Shown here: piece after piece, positions 10,114-21,766 of the stretch
How positions within the stretch are numbered: the stretch's first letter is position 1
How the letters are laid out: every line of letters starts with the position of its first letter
Assembly (NCBI RefSeq): GCF_000003855.2
Contig: NW_003101678.1
Coordinates: 3,691,891-3,755,890 of the forward strand
Direction: 5' to 3'
DNA length: 64,000 nt
Source of the DNA: Blastomyces gilchristii SLH14081
Taxonomy: Eukaryota; Ascomycota; Eurotiomycetes; Onygenales; Ajellomycetaceae
Position numbers and translations under genes: made by a program
The notes under the pieces: generated by a model
Database searches by the model: none
Seen by the model: the letters and a program-made list of their open reading frames with translations, nothing else
What the model was told of the DNA's origin: nothing

Positions 10114-12307
10114 TTATTGAGGAGCAGCAGTGTTAGCTAACTGTTGCTGGTCAGTGACTACCAGACCAGCAATACTGGCGCTGCTGAAAGTGCTCATCGC
10201 CCCGGTTAACATCGCACTGAATGCAACGCGAGTCACATCTGCACTTCGTCCCGGTGCGAGCTGGGAGAGGACACCTATTTGATTGCCCAGAGAGCCGATG
10301 TTGGCGAAGCCGCAGAGGGCGTAGGTGGCGATGAGGCGGGAGCGGGGAGAGATATCGGCATAGTATGAGTTGTTTTGAAGTTGCTCGTAGGCGACAAATT
10401 CGTTCTATTGTGAGTATTTTTCGGTTAGTGGGTTAGAATATTTCTTTTGAGAAAGTCTTTTGTTGTTATAAAGAATAGGAAGAGGAATGAGGTGCATATA
10501 TAGGTTAGCTAGTGGTGAGCATAGGTGGAAACACTTACGGCAATGAGCTTTAAGCCGATTAATTTGGCGACTTTGTAAATGTCGTCGCCCGTACGGGATA
10601 CGCCGAGCAAGAAGGAGATCGGGTAGCAAATGTACCCGACGATCATCTCCAGGGTGAGGGGAGGGTCATTGATGTTTAGATACCGACCCCACCACGTTAG
10701 GAGGCCATTGACTAGACCTAGGAGGGAGATGATACAGAGCAAAGTCGCCATGATAACAGCTCCTATCTTGAGACCAAGCCAAGCACCATTCGCAAATGCG
10801 TGGAGCGCGTTCTTAGCACGGTGTTCTTCGTCATCCGGAACTATCACCCGTCCAGCCGTTAAGGTTTCCTCGGTCTCGGGGAACCTCATTTTGGAAACGG
10901 CAAGCGATGCAGGAATACTCATCACACAGGATGAGATTAACGCCTGTGGGTTGACGCCAAAGCTCACATAGGCAATGAGAACGCTGCCTGCAATCGTAGC
11001 AAAGCCGGAACACATGATTTGGTGGATTTCGGCTTGCGTGAGGTGATTGATGAATGGGCGAATCAACATGGCGGATTCTCCTTGGCCGATGAAGGGAGAA
11101 GCTGCGGCCACAACAGCCTCAGCACCGGACACACGCATGGACCAGAAGAAAGTTTTAGCGAATTTGCCAATGAACCATTGAATGAAACCAATGTAATAGA
11201 GCAGTTGCACCAGGGAGACGAAGAATATGATGGCAGGGATAACAGTGACCAGGAACCAAGTGACCTCCCTCGGAACCCAATCTCGCGTGAGGAACGCTGT
11301 TCCTTCGCCGGCGAAACCCAGCAACGCTCTAGCCAAACCCGAGATAAAGTTGAATAGATCATATCCGGCCTGCGTGCGTAGAACAAACAAAGCTACCAGA
11401 AACTGCACTAGCATACCAACCAGAACAGTCTGCCACACGATCTTCTTGCGATTGTTCGAAGTGGCCCATAGCGTAAATAGAAGCACCACCAAACCAAACA
11501 GACTGACGGCACGGTTGCCTCTGGTGTTGTCCTCTGATTCTTCCGAAGCGAAAGCTCCAACCAGGAAGACTACAACCACCACCAAGGTTGCTAGCGGGAT
11601 TCTGAATTTATCTGGGATAAAGGAAACGATTGGGATCGCGGTGCGATGCCAAACCCAGCGCATCGGCCTGGTAATAATAGAGATTGGGACATAGAAGAAG
11701 AGCAAGCGTAGCGATATTGCTAGATGGACCTGGAACGGGACAACCCATCCCAGGTCCTTGCGGCGGAGGATCAGGCCAGCAATCCACCAGCTGCAATGGA
11801 AGAGGTGTTCTTGTTAGCTTCCATATGACAGTTTTGATCACGGAGGAATGGGTAAATAGAGTGACACCAGCAGAACAAGGGCCATGATATCCACTTGAAC
11901 ACCGGGAAAACGCGCACGAGGGTTAATAGAGAGCAGCACGTAGCTGGATGCAGCATTGCTTACCCAGTAAATAGTAGCCATATCACAGCATGCGTCGCCA
12001 TGATAAAATGAGCTCTGTGCCGTTCCCGGAAGCGGCTAAACCTGTTCCCCTCATCCCTATCTTCCTCAACCGCCTCAACATCTCCGGTTTGCTTCGTCTC
12101 GGACTGGCTCTGGCTGCCATGGTCTAGGGGGCTCTGGTCCGGTATATTGGACTGATCGATACCCTTGACGTAGACCACTTCGTCTTCGCGACCCCTTTCC
12201 GCGAACGCAGAATGCTGGTGGTGAGCATGGTGATGCTGATTCGCAGGGTTGAGCGCAGGGTCTGCGCTCCGGGGAGGATGCGAGACCTCCAGCGTTTTTG
12301 AATCCAT
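10114..12307 (-). CDS. Concentrative nucleoside transporter (CNT family), three exons
   Basis: Integral membrane importer that would couple nucleoside uptake to a cation gradient (protons are expected in fungi, by family knowledge). Exons on the minus strand: 12307-11964, 11790-10539 and 10404-10114; introns of 173 bp (GTAAGC...TTGCAG) and 134 bp (GTAAGT...CAATAG). Lengths 344+1252+291 give 629 codons, or 628 aa, with every junction in frame. Residues 1-95 are a hydrophilic, His- and acid-rich cytoplasmic tail. Transmembrane segments start at M-A-T-H-A-V-I-W-L-L-F-T-G-W-W-I-A-G. Family blocks visible include G-E-G-T-A-F-L, S-P-F-I-G-Q-G-E-S-A-M-L, the gate segment with S-G-F-A-T-I-A-G-S-V, and C-terminal L-I-A-N-E-F-V-A-Y and A-L-C-G-F-A-N-I-G-S. 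There are no internal stops and no RIP-like decay. The start is the first ATG of the open exon 1. It is probably functional; the exact substrate range cannot be read from sequence. Confidence 0.95.
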
Positions 12308-13279
12308 GCGATTGCTGAGTGGGATTCTTTCTAGATTGGCTGTTCCGTCAACTTGGGATTGTCGCGTGCTGGGCGGTACAGGCGTTTTGAGCGCTATTAG
12401 GAGGTGAATATGAAGATTCGAGGGGGGAAGGTTCGCGTCGCACAGCAGCTAACAGCAGTTTTTTATTCAACAGGAGGACGAAAACCTTCTTGTCGTCTTT
12501 AATATTCAGCGGCAGGCTCCATATCCATGGGTTGCTAGAAATATGAATAAAGAAAAGACGAATCACTGACGGTTGTCAACTTCCTATTTACCTTGGAAAA
12601 ACCGTGCAACTGGAGATGAATCCAAACAACGCCCTATATATACAAAATGAAGAATGAAGGCCGCGGTTGAAGCTACAGACTGGAAGAGTGCGGAGAAAAG
12701 GGAGAACACAACCAGCAAGCGCAGCTTTTGCGGGGAAACCTTGATACTCAAACCTCCACGTCGTGCCGTTGGAATAGGCGAATTCCGCCCATAGGTCGCC
12801 CTCTCTATGTCGTAATCCCATTGCCCATCCACCCCTCACATTGCCTAGTTAGGACTCTGGCTCAGCGCCTCGGGCCAAGAAACACAAAATTATGGCTTCT
12901 TTACCTAAACCTTTCACGGTAGCTCAAAAAGCTTGACGGAGACATCACCCAAGAGCCCTCCAGAGTCGTTGGCTTGCTGGCCGGCAAATGGTTGGAGTAA
13001 GAAAAGAAATTTGGACCGCGAGAGACAGGGAAATGCAGCCCTGCCATCCTTCCCCATAACAAATCAGAGCCTTCAGCAAGGGTCCGAGTGTGTCCTACGG
13101 GGAAATCCCATGCGAGTGCAGAAACCTACTCGGCATCTTTGCCTCAACGCCGTTCGGTGCTTGACCGTGAACATGGTTGTAGGTCAGAATTCCAAGGCTA
13201 AGGCTAGGAGGCGGAAACCTTGGCACTCCGTAGCTAGTTCAGCCGCTAACTATGGCTTGAAGGTTTAGCTTAATAGCCC
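12308..13279 (-). promoter_or_regulatory. Upstream region of the CNT gene
   Basis: Normal-composition, non-repetitive sequence upstream of the CNT start, probably 5' UTR and promoter. A TATATATA stretch at about 12634-12641 lies about 330 bp before the ATG and could be a TATA element for minus-strand transcription, which would imply a 5' UTR of around 300 bp. Several short open frames occur on both strands (for example 12933-13268 plus, 12584-12839 minus). None has recognisable motifs or splice structure, so none is called. The island ends at about 13275, where decayed copia sequence begins. Confidence 0.4.
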
Positions 13280-13447
13280 TCAAACTTAAAAAAGAGTTCG
13301 TGTACTTTATACACTGAATTCTCTGATGAAAATAAGTCAAAGACTGATCAACTGCCTGAATCTGTGTCTCTACAGAACACATTTCTCTCTGTAAATGTAT
13401 CTCTGAAAGACATCACTCTTCTGTCTGCTATCACTGTCATGAGCTTT

Positions 13448-13830
13448 CCCCGGTGGCTGAATGGTTAATGCGGCCACCCGGTAGCGCCTTGGCGTGGGAA
13501 ACCAAGGCGCGCAGGTTCGAAACCCGCAGGGTATCCGATACATTAAATCCAGAACCGAAGCACCTCAGGTTTCTAATAAATACAGAGGTATACAAATCAC
13601 TTCAATAAATCACTCTATGTTCCTGGGCTGAGAAGTTATTATTGTATGTATTTAATTGTCACTTCTTTGTATTTTTCTATATTCTTATTATCTTGATATG
13701 ATCTCAACACCTGTATTTTCTTCAGTATAATTAATACTTAATCTGTATTTAACATTACACAAGAACTCATTATAAGCTTCACTTGTGTATAAGTATAATA
13801 AAAGAATAATAATAATAATAATAATAATAA
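13448..13830 (+). mobile_element. tRNA-derived SINE copy 2 (about 383 bp)
   Basis: Same architecture as the SINE at 6213: A box with one change (tggctgaatggttaatgc), B box ggttcgaaacc, and a tail of about nine TAA units ending near 13830. The body is moderately decayed. A degenerate duplication (tcatgagct before, ttataagct after) fits a TSD altered by C-to-T and G-to-A changes, but is less certain than for the other two copies. Confidence 0.88.
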
Positions 13831-14835
13831 CTATTATAAGCTGTAAAGTTAAATATCTCTGAAAGAAAGTTAATGATAAGTTATTTACAACTCTGAAAAG
13901 ATATAAGAGACTCTGTAAAAATATCACAGCTTTTAATCTCATTACTCTTAAGATTTTCAGTATTATTGAATTTCAACTCTATTATATATTCAAGATCTGC
14001 ATTGTGTATCAGAGCTCTGAGACTATTACAGAGATTAAAGTTTTACAAATATATAAAGAAATAGTTAAATACTTACAGAAGAAAGCTTAAGCAGCTGTAA
14101 TAAAAAAAAAGCTTGACTCTGTAACTGAGTATAAAATATTTAAAATAGTAAATAAGCTGAATATTAAAATCTATGTTCTTAACAGCTGATAAGTTTATTA
14201 TATTAAAATTAATATGAATATTAATATCATATTCTACAAAGTAAGATGAGTTGTTTAAGACTTCTGTTGATGAAATAATATTAACTTCAGTGATATCTAT
14301 GTATCTGTTATTTCTATCTCTATTATCTGTGTAATACTTGCAGTTACAGTAGCTAGAAACTGAAATATCTATCAAGTTAACTTCATCACAGCATTTCTAA
14401 ATACAGGTTTCTCACTTAATGAATAACTTTATATAAGACAGTTAAATAATTTTAATAATAGTACTGATGATGTCTGCTTACTTCTATAATCTCTTTACAG
14501 TCTAAAATAGATACTCTATCTGTGATTCAATCTTCTTATAAATTATCTAGAAGATATTAGTTTTAAGTTCTCTTATTACAATGAGAGTCTCTGATTTAAA
14601 AAAGAGTCTCAAATCTATCTCACTCTATATATAAATAATGTTAAACTTATAGATTCAGATATAAATATTCTTAAAGAGATAGTTATATAAATTACTGATT
14701 AATTTACTATAAAGAATCTGAGCTCTATAAATTATTACTTAGATATAAAAATTAAAAAGAATGAAAGTAATATTAAGCTCTTATAATCTATCTGTATGCA
14801 ATCAATATTGAATAAGTATGAAATAGCAGACTTTA
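13831..14835 (+). pseudogene. Copia-1 reverse transcriptase remnant
   Basis: Read through stops, 14150-14830 gives the copia RT order: a W-V-x-x-I-K segment, an A-V-T-V-A-R stretch, I-Y-Q-V-N-F-I-T-A-F-L-N-T-G (family D-V-K-T-A-F-L-N-G), then L-Y-S-L-K-Q and near the end I-K-N-L-S-S-I-N-Y-Y-L-D-I-K-I (family N-L-G-x-x-x-Y-F-L-G-I-x-I). The catalytic Y-V-D-D region is decayed beyond safe reading. The piece ends exactly in the LINE-1 target duplication. Confidence 0.8.
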
Positions 14836-16496
14836 TTATTATTATTATTATTATTATTCTTCAATTATAGATGTATGCAGTCAGAGACTATGACATCTAC
14901 CTGAGAACTAAAAGTTTTCAGGGTTTTTACTATATCTATACAGTTAACTATTATACATTCATCAATTTCAGATATGCAAAATCAGAAAATTCTAGCTCAG
15001 AATACAAAAACTGTTTACAAATTGCAGTATTTTAACATCTTCTGATACTTTGAAACCATTTGACATGACAAAAGACAAGAGAACACAGTCTTAAAGATAG
15101 ACACATTAAATAGATAGATAGAAAAGAATAGAAAGAAAAAGGTAAAGTAAAATAATGAGAGACTGTAATGAAACAAATTATTGAAAGATAGTATATAGCT
15201 GTTTTAACAGACTATATCTGATCAATTTCCTTCTCTTCATATTTAGATATTTCTGAATTCAGTCATTTTCTTGTAGCTGCTTGAGTTTCTGATAGAAAGT
15301 CTATTAAGTATTTAATTCCTGTCTCAGTTGAGAATAAGAATCTCATATTTAATTGATTTAGATCATACTTCTCTTTCAATCTGACTCTGAGACTATTGTA
15401 TAATGCACAGTGCATTACAATATGCTCAGAATTCTCATTTGCATTGCAGAATGAGCATTCTATTGAATCAAATCTATTATCAAATCTTTGTATATAAGAT
15501 TTGAAATAGCCATGTTCTAATTTCAGCTGTATTATAGATGAGAATATTTTCTTTTTACATTTAATTGAACAAGATTTTCACTTGGGTTTTATTTCAAATC
15601 TTGAATAATGTATACTCTTCTTTTATTTCTGCCAGCTTTCATTCCACTTGTCTAAATAAGATTATTTTATTTTTCTCTTTATAAAAGATCAGAACACAAT
15701 TCTTTGAACAGATCTGCTTAATTCTGAACCTTTTTTTACAGCTGAATCAGCCAATTCATTATCATGAATATTCATATGAGCAGGAACTCAGTGCAGATGA
15801 ATTATCAGCTTTGATATTCTTCTCTTTTGAATTTTTAAAATGGAGTTTAAGATCAGTTCAAGATTCATTTAATCATTATAAATCTGACTATTTCTAAGTC
15901 TTTTTAAAGCAGCTTGACTATCAGAGAATATTCATGTCTCTTTCAAACTATTTTCTCTTTTATAAGATTTTATTTCAATAAGTTTGAAAGCTTTCACTAT
16001 TGCAAATAATTCAGTATCAAAGACTTCAGATTCACAGCCTAAATTTCAGAAATCTGAGATAAAACTAATATTATCTTCAGTATAAGCAATGTCTGCATCT
16101 AATCTATTCAAATTCTCATTTTTTGAGTCATCTGAATAAATCAGAATAGAGTCTTTTAAATTGATTGTAGAAATTCTCTTCAAATGCTGTTCATATTCTT
16201 TCTCATTAGATAGTTCACTTATTTGCAAGTCTATAAGAGATTCAAGCTTTTCTCTTCAGAGAGATAACTTCTCATGATCAACTTTTTCAACATTTAAAGA
16301 AGAAAATTGATTTTTAATCAGTGAGCATAGTCTGTACAGTTGAGAAGACATTTTCTTTAAAGAATTATTTTCATTTCAATTAAGAAATCTATTTCAATCC
16401 AGTTCATTTCCAGAGTTAACTGATGAAAATGAGAAAGAGACTCTTTCTCTGATTATATGATTTGAGCTCATCTTTATAACTCTCAGAGCATAGGTA

Positions 16497-16596
16497 NNNN
16501 NNNNNNNNNNNNNNNNNNNNNNNNNNNNNNNNNNNNNNNNNNNNNNNNNNNNNNNNNNNNNNNNNNNNNNNNNNNNNNNNNNNNNNNNNNNNNNNN
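16497..16596. other. Assembly gap (100 N)
   Basis: Exactly 100 undetermined bases inside LINE-1 ORF2, between the RT and RNase H regions. The flanks continue the same ORF, and LINE-2 covers the same region uninterrupted (about 59000-59050), so little sequence may be missing. A round 100 usually marks a scaffolding gap of unknown size. Confidence 0.97.
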
Positions 16597-18112
16597 GCTT
16601 CAATTTTCCATTACTTTAATAGAAGATGATTTGAATACTCTCAGAATTCTTCTCAAAGCTCTGTTTGCAGACTTTGAAAGAGTTCAGTGAAATTCCCTTG
16701 ATATTCCATCAAACTTGAACTTCATAATCAGCTACTGAGGTAATACAGGCTATATATAACTATCTCATAGTCTGGAAGGATAGACCTCTCTCTGTATTTG
16801 ATAGTCTGCTAATATTGTTCAATAGTCTTTCTGCCTTGACAGTTCTTTGTTGAATATGATATTTAAAATTCAACTTGGAGTTTAATCATACTTCTAATCA
16901 TTTGACATTTAAACTGGGTTTAATCTCTCTATTTAAAAGAGCTAGAGATAGTTCTTTCTCATTGAATCTAGAAAAGAAATAAATTAACTCAGTTTTATTT
17001 CTATTAAATTGAATTTGATTGATATCTGCTCTGACAAGGATTTCCTTTGCAGCTTTTTCAATCACTTTCAAATTCTCTTTGATAGTTTTTGAGCTGTAGA
17101 CTAGATCAATATCATCTACATAACTTGGAAATCACACTATTTTCATATTTCTATCTTTGAATAGATATGCAGTGTATATTGCAAATAAAATGAGTGAGAT
17201 TGAAGATTCTTGCAGCACTTCTATTTTTATCTCAGTCTTGTCTTATTTCATTCCATCAAAGAAAAGTTGTATGATTCTTTTAGATATAAAACAGTTAACT
17301 CATTTTATTAGAGAAACTGGCAGTTTTAACACCTTCAAAGTCTGAATTAACTTTGACTTTGAAACATAATCAAATGCTTCTTTTATGTTAATAAAAACTG
17401 CAGTTGAGACCAGATCTTCATGCTTTGCTATTTGAATATCATGAACAACTGAGAGAACAGTGTCAATTACAGAATATTGTATTCTATCTCTCATTTATTC
17501 ACTGAATAAAAGAGAGTTATTAATAGAGCTTATAAAAGAGAGTCAAGTAGCTATTATCTTTTCCAAAATCTTTTCTAGACAGTTTAATAGAGATATTACT
17601 CTATATGACTTAGAAATTGAAGTTTTTCTATTAGGTTTTGCAAGAATCACTCCAGTGGCTTCTCTCCAGCATTCAGAATGATATTCATTTTTCAAGAGAT
17701 TGAAAAAGAGCTCAAAATATTCATTCTTTAAGTAGGAATGTGTATTTTGAATAATCAAGTGATTAATTGAATCAGGCCCTGCAGCAGTTTTAACAGAACT
17801 TGAGAAGATAGCTGACTCTAATTCATCTTGTGTAAGATCAGGCCATTCCCAGTCATTTTCATCAATGTAGTTGAGAAGTGATATATTCTCTTCCTCTGAA
17901 TCTGAATCTGAATCTGATGAGTTCTGAAAGAGAATTCTCATAAAAGCTTGACATTTTTCCTCAAAAGAGTTTGCTGTATATGATTCATTCTGAAACTCAT
18001 ATTCTAAGGCTGGAAGTTTTGCTACACTTCTTGTTTTAGTATAGTTAAAAGCTTTAAGAACTTCCTTTCCTTGTGCTTCTTCAAGAAATTTATTCCAGCA
18101 GTCTGTTTTAGC

Positions 18113-18618
18113 TAGACTGGCCGCCGGGACCATGAATTTCACATTTGGTCCCATTTGGTCTGGTCTCATACATTTCTTGGCGTGAATCCCGCTGGGACTG
18201 GCTATCAAAAAAACATGTAAAGTGACTATATATCAGATCTTAAAATGGAACCATGACTTGAAAAAAATAAGAAAGTGATTCTATTTGATCCCATTTAGTC
18301 CCATTCTTGGCATAAAGTTACTATTTTAAGACATTTTAAGGTTTTTTTTAGACTATTTTTAGTTTTTTAAAAAGTAACACTTTTTGATAACACTCAAATG
18401 AGATTTAAAGTTATTTAAAGCAATAAAAATAATTTAAATTGAGAAGTGGAAATCATGATCTCATTTGGAAAATGTGACAAGAGTAGACAGTAAGTTCCAC
18501 TGAGACAGTATGAGACTACTATCTAATGTTAAAACTGTGTAATGGGATCAGTCGAATTGGTAATGAAACTATCAAAAAATCTGGTTCTGGTCCCAGACAC
18601 GGTCACATGATCAGTCTA
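18113..18618 (-). mobile_element. hAT-type MITE copy 2 (506 bp)
   Basis: Complete copy in the opposite orientation to copies 1 and 3, starting TAGACTGGCCGCCGGG and ending ...GATCAGTCTA. It has a perfect 8-bp TSD gttttagc (18105-18112 and 18619-18626). LINE-2 has the matching empty site near 60540-60555. It has no open frame of note. It interrupts LINE-1 ORF2 between the endonuclease and RT domains. Confidence 0.95.
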
Positions 18619-19774
18619 GTTTTAGCTCTTTTAATATCTAAAAAATATTCATTTCTGACAGCTTTGAACTCTTCATCAGATATTACATCATTCTTCTAAT
18701 CTCTTCTAGCAGTAGCTAATGCTTTCCTTTTAGATGAGATATTCTCATTCCATGAAGGTTTTGAATACTCAGAAGATTTTCTCTTTGAAATATTATCTCT
18801 AACACTTGTTAGAATAATAGATGTAATAAGCTTTACTCTATTCTCAAGCATTTCATTTGAGATATCTTGACCAGAATTCCAATATAGCTAATTCTGCCTT
18901 TCAGATTTTAACAGTTTTATGCTTTCTTCAACTGCTTTTCAATCAGCTTTTTCAAAGTTAAACTGATTAGAGAGAAGAGGATTTTCACTCATTTGTTTTT
19001 CACTCAGTTCAATATCAAATTGAATAATCTCATGACCTGATTCTGATGTCTCATTTGAATCAATAAACCAGTTTACAAGTCTTCTTTTCATTAGATTTTG
19101 TGACATGAAGATTAGATCTATAATAGATTTCTGTTTCATGTCTTTTCTAAAGAATGTTTGTTGATCAGACTTATTAACTAAATCTATTGTATGCTCAAAG
19201 GTTCATTCAATCAGATTATCAGCTCTCACTGCTCTCTTGCATTCTGAATTTCATCAGAGATGATGTGCATTGAAATCTCCTGCAATTATAGAGTTTCTTG
19301 ATGAAGTTATGTTCAGAAATCCTCTATCAATTGTCCAGATATTGTTATTTTTCTTCAATGACTTTTCATTATAGATATTTATGAGCTGTATAGTATCAAA
19401 CTCATTTTCTTTATCTATAATATCACTCATCAGAATATCAGGGTCAGACATGATATTAAATCTTAGATTAAATTGATATCTTGATCTCTTTCTTTCATAG
19501 ATCACTACTCTTGACTCTATCTCAGACTTTTGAGGTAGAAAGCAGTAGTAGCTTGAATGAGAAATGATGTAATTTTGCTCAGCATCAAAATTCGGTTTCT
19601 GAAGTAGTATAAAATCAACTTTTTATTCAAATGTAATTTGAAGACAAGAATAAATATAATTTGAGTTTCTATTCACATTATTTTGAATAAATGTGATTTT
19701 TGAAGAGTTTTTACACTTTTTTTGTTATTTTTGTTGTATATTCATACTAAAAGAGAGTAGAGATAGAGTAGAAT

Positions 19775-21766
19775 CTAGTCACTATTATCAGATAGTAGAT
19801 TATAACTATTTTGAAAAGTAGGGATCTCAACTGCTTGCATTATATCTAGTTTATTATCACAGTCATTTCTCAATTCTCTAATCTTAACAGAAGTTTGAGA
19901 ATTCAAATTCTGTTTACATTTAGCTGGAGAATTGAAGTTTGAAGATTTAGATAGTTGAGAGTTTCTTCTTTTTAAGCTTGCAGTTGTAAGTCTACTGACT
20001 TGACTCTTCTCTTCAGTTCTAGATTGACTTTGAGCTTCATCTTTTCTCCAGTTCTTTTGAGTTCTAGGAGTAAACATACATTCTTTTGAGTTAGATGCAT
20101 GTTTTTCTTTACAATTACAGCACTTAAGCAGAGTGTGTTGACATATTTCACCTCTTTTTGAGCATGTTTCACATTTATGCTCACTAGTTTTGTAATCTCT
20201 GGCACAGAATGCACATTTTGAGTCTCTAAAATATGAGATTGTAAAGTGTTCATATCTTTGACAGTTTGAACACTGTGTTTGAGCTTTGAGATTCATTCTT
20301 GAGTCTTTGTATTCATGAACTCTCATTTTCAAATCTGCTACTCTTACTTCAGAGATCTTTGACTGTTCAAGTGTTTTTATATATACTAGAACAGAGGCAT
20401 TTCTCCTGCTTTGTCTGAACTCAATTGAATTTAGTCATACAGGCTTCTTTCTCAGTTGAATAGAGTTGTATTCTTTCAATTCATTTTTGAGGAGGTAGTA
20501 TTCCTTCTTCACAGTCAAAAAATTTCAACTGGAATATTATGAAGAATGGCCCCGGTGGCCGAATGGTTAATGCGGCCACCCGGTAGCACCTTGGCGTGGG
20601 AAACCAAGGCGCGTGGGTTCGAAACCCGCAGGGGATACATTAAATCCGGAACTCAAGCACCTCAGGTTTCTAATAAATACAGAGGTGTACAAATCGCTTC
20701 AATGAATTGCTCTATGTTCCTGGGCTGGGAAGTTATTATCGTATGTATCTAATTGTCACTCCTTTGTATTTTCCTATGTTCTTGTTATCTTGGCGTGGTC
20801 TCAACACCTGTATTTCCTCCTGTATAATCAACACTTGACCTGTATTTAACATCACGCAAGGACTCATCATAAGCTCCGCTTGCATATGAGTATAATGGAA
20901 GAATAATAATAATAATAATAATAATTATGAAGAATGAATTTATCTCACTTTTCATCTCTTTCAAATAGAATTATTGTGTTTAGCAAAGATTCTACTGCTG
21001 ACTTTCAGAGATTCTCATTCTGAATAAGGAATTCAGCACTGAATTCAGGCATTGTAGTCAGAATGATGAAGTTTTCAAAGAATGATAACTCAATTGATGC
21101 TATAACTGATTTTTGAACTTTAATATCAATCATTAACTGAGAAAAGAACTGCTGATTAATTTCATTTCTGATTCTGAAAATGAGATTTGAGTTTAGCTTG
21201 TTTCTTTGCAGAATGTCCTGGTTTGAGACTTTGAGAATAAGTCTTCTATTTCTGAAGATTTGAAAGTTTTTCTCTTTTTGTATTTTCTTTTTCACTTTTC
21301 TATGAATAGAGATATGAGCAGTATTCTTCTCAGTTTTCTCAGGATTTTGAGCAGGTTTTGAAATAGCAGGTTTAGAGACAGCAGATTCAGCTGCTTGAGC
21401 ATATATTTTCTTCTGATTCAAAGAAGAAGAAGAAGTAGGAAAAAAAAAAGAAGAGTAAGATGAAGAGTCAGTGATTGTACTAGGAATTTTCAATATTTTT
21501 TAAACTGTGTTTGAGATCTCAAGTTTGAACTTGATCATCTCCTGTAGTTGTCTAGCCTGAGTATGAAGAATTAACAGAACTTCTTCATTCATCTCACTCA
21601 GACACTGCTTTTCAAGAATCTTGCTTGCTTTTTCAAGTGTCTGTATTTCAAGAACTTGTTATTTCTCTATTTCTTCTTTCTTTCCTCTCTTCAGAATTTC
21701 AATCTCAGAAATAGCATTTGAGAAAGCATCTTTTTTCATATCAACTGAGTGTATTTTTGAACTCAT
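19775..21766 (-). pseudogene. LINE-1 ORF1: gag-like protein with zinc knuckles
   Basis: Starts at the ATG at 21766 (M-S-S-K-I-H-S-V-D-M) and ends with a stop at 19775, 29 bp before the ORF2 ATG. The first part is coiled-coil-like and charged, followed by a Ser/Lys-rich linker (about 21490-21270). The C-terminal half (20332-20060) has three Cys-rich knuckles, beginning C-S-N-C-Q-R-Y-E-H and C-A-F-C-A-R, with C-C-N-C-K-E-K-H last. This is typical of RNA-binding ORF1 proteins of Tad-like LINEs. It is broken by a few stops and by the SINE at 20550-20923. Confidence 0.88.
20550..20923 (+). mobile_element. tRNA-derived SINE copy 3 (374 bp)
   Basis: Least decayed copy. It has the A box tggccgaatggttaatgc and B box ggttcgaaacc, with a GC-rich body and a tail of repeated TAA units. 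The TSD is attatgaagaatgg (20536-20549) and attatgaagaatga (20924-20937), differing only by a final G-to-A. LINE-2 retains the empty site at about 62463-62476. It is inserted into LINE-1 ORF1 in the opposite orientation to the LINE. Confidence 0.94.

Larger units (their letters stand above)
15212..19745 (-). pseudogene. LINE-1 ORF2: APE endonuclease, reverse transcriptase, RNase H
   Basis: From the ATG at 19745 the frame shows an APE endonuclease block A-G-D-F-N-A-H-H (about 19260-19290) and a region with Q-F-D-I-E-L-S. The RT follows: G-P-D-S-I-N-H, A-F-D-Y-V-S and the catalytic Y-V-D-D at 17111-17122. RNase H has S-D-D-S, E-L-F-A-I-V, F-S-D-S-Q-A-A-L and H-W-V-P-A-H. A C-terminal finger C-x2-C-x8-H-x4-C lies at about 15420-15475, and the reading ends at the stop at 15212. 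Scattered stops, the MITE at 18113-18618 and a 100-N gap break it. Long stretches stay open (for example 17543-18112), so this copy is less decayed than the chromoviruses. Confidence 0.9.

Noticed and set aside
10630..11694. Plus-strand open frames opposite the CNT exons
   Set aside because: Antisense shadows of a well-supported coding exon.
12584..12839. Two overlapping minus-strand frames of 82-83 codons
   Set aside because: They overlap each other in different frames, show no domain, and probably lie in the 5' UTR or promoter of the CNT gene.
12933..13268. 111-codon plus-strand frame upstream of the CNT gene
   Set aside because: No motif, no splice support and an unusual composition; it starts and ends without context and overlaps the likely CNT promoter.
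13800..13830. TAA microsatellite as an independent repeat locus
   Set aside because: It is the retroposition tail of SINE copy 2; similar runs at 14836 and 47879 are LINE tails.
20546..20752. 68-codon frame and a possible tRNA gene at the start of SINE copy 3
   Set aside because: The A and B boxes belong to a SINE head repeated at 6213 and 13448; the A-B interval does not fold as a tRNA, and the reading frame is accidental.
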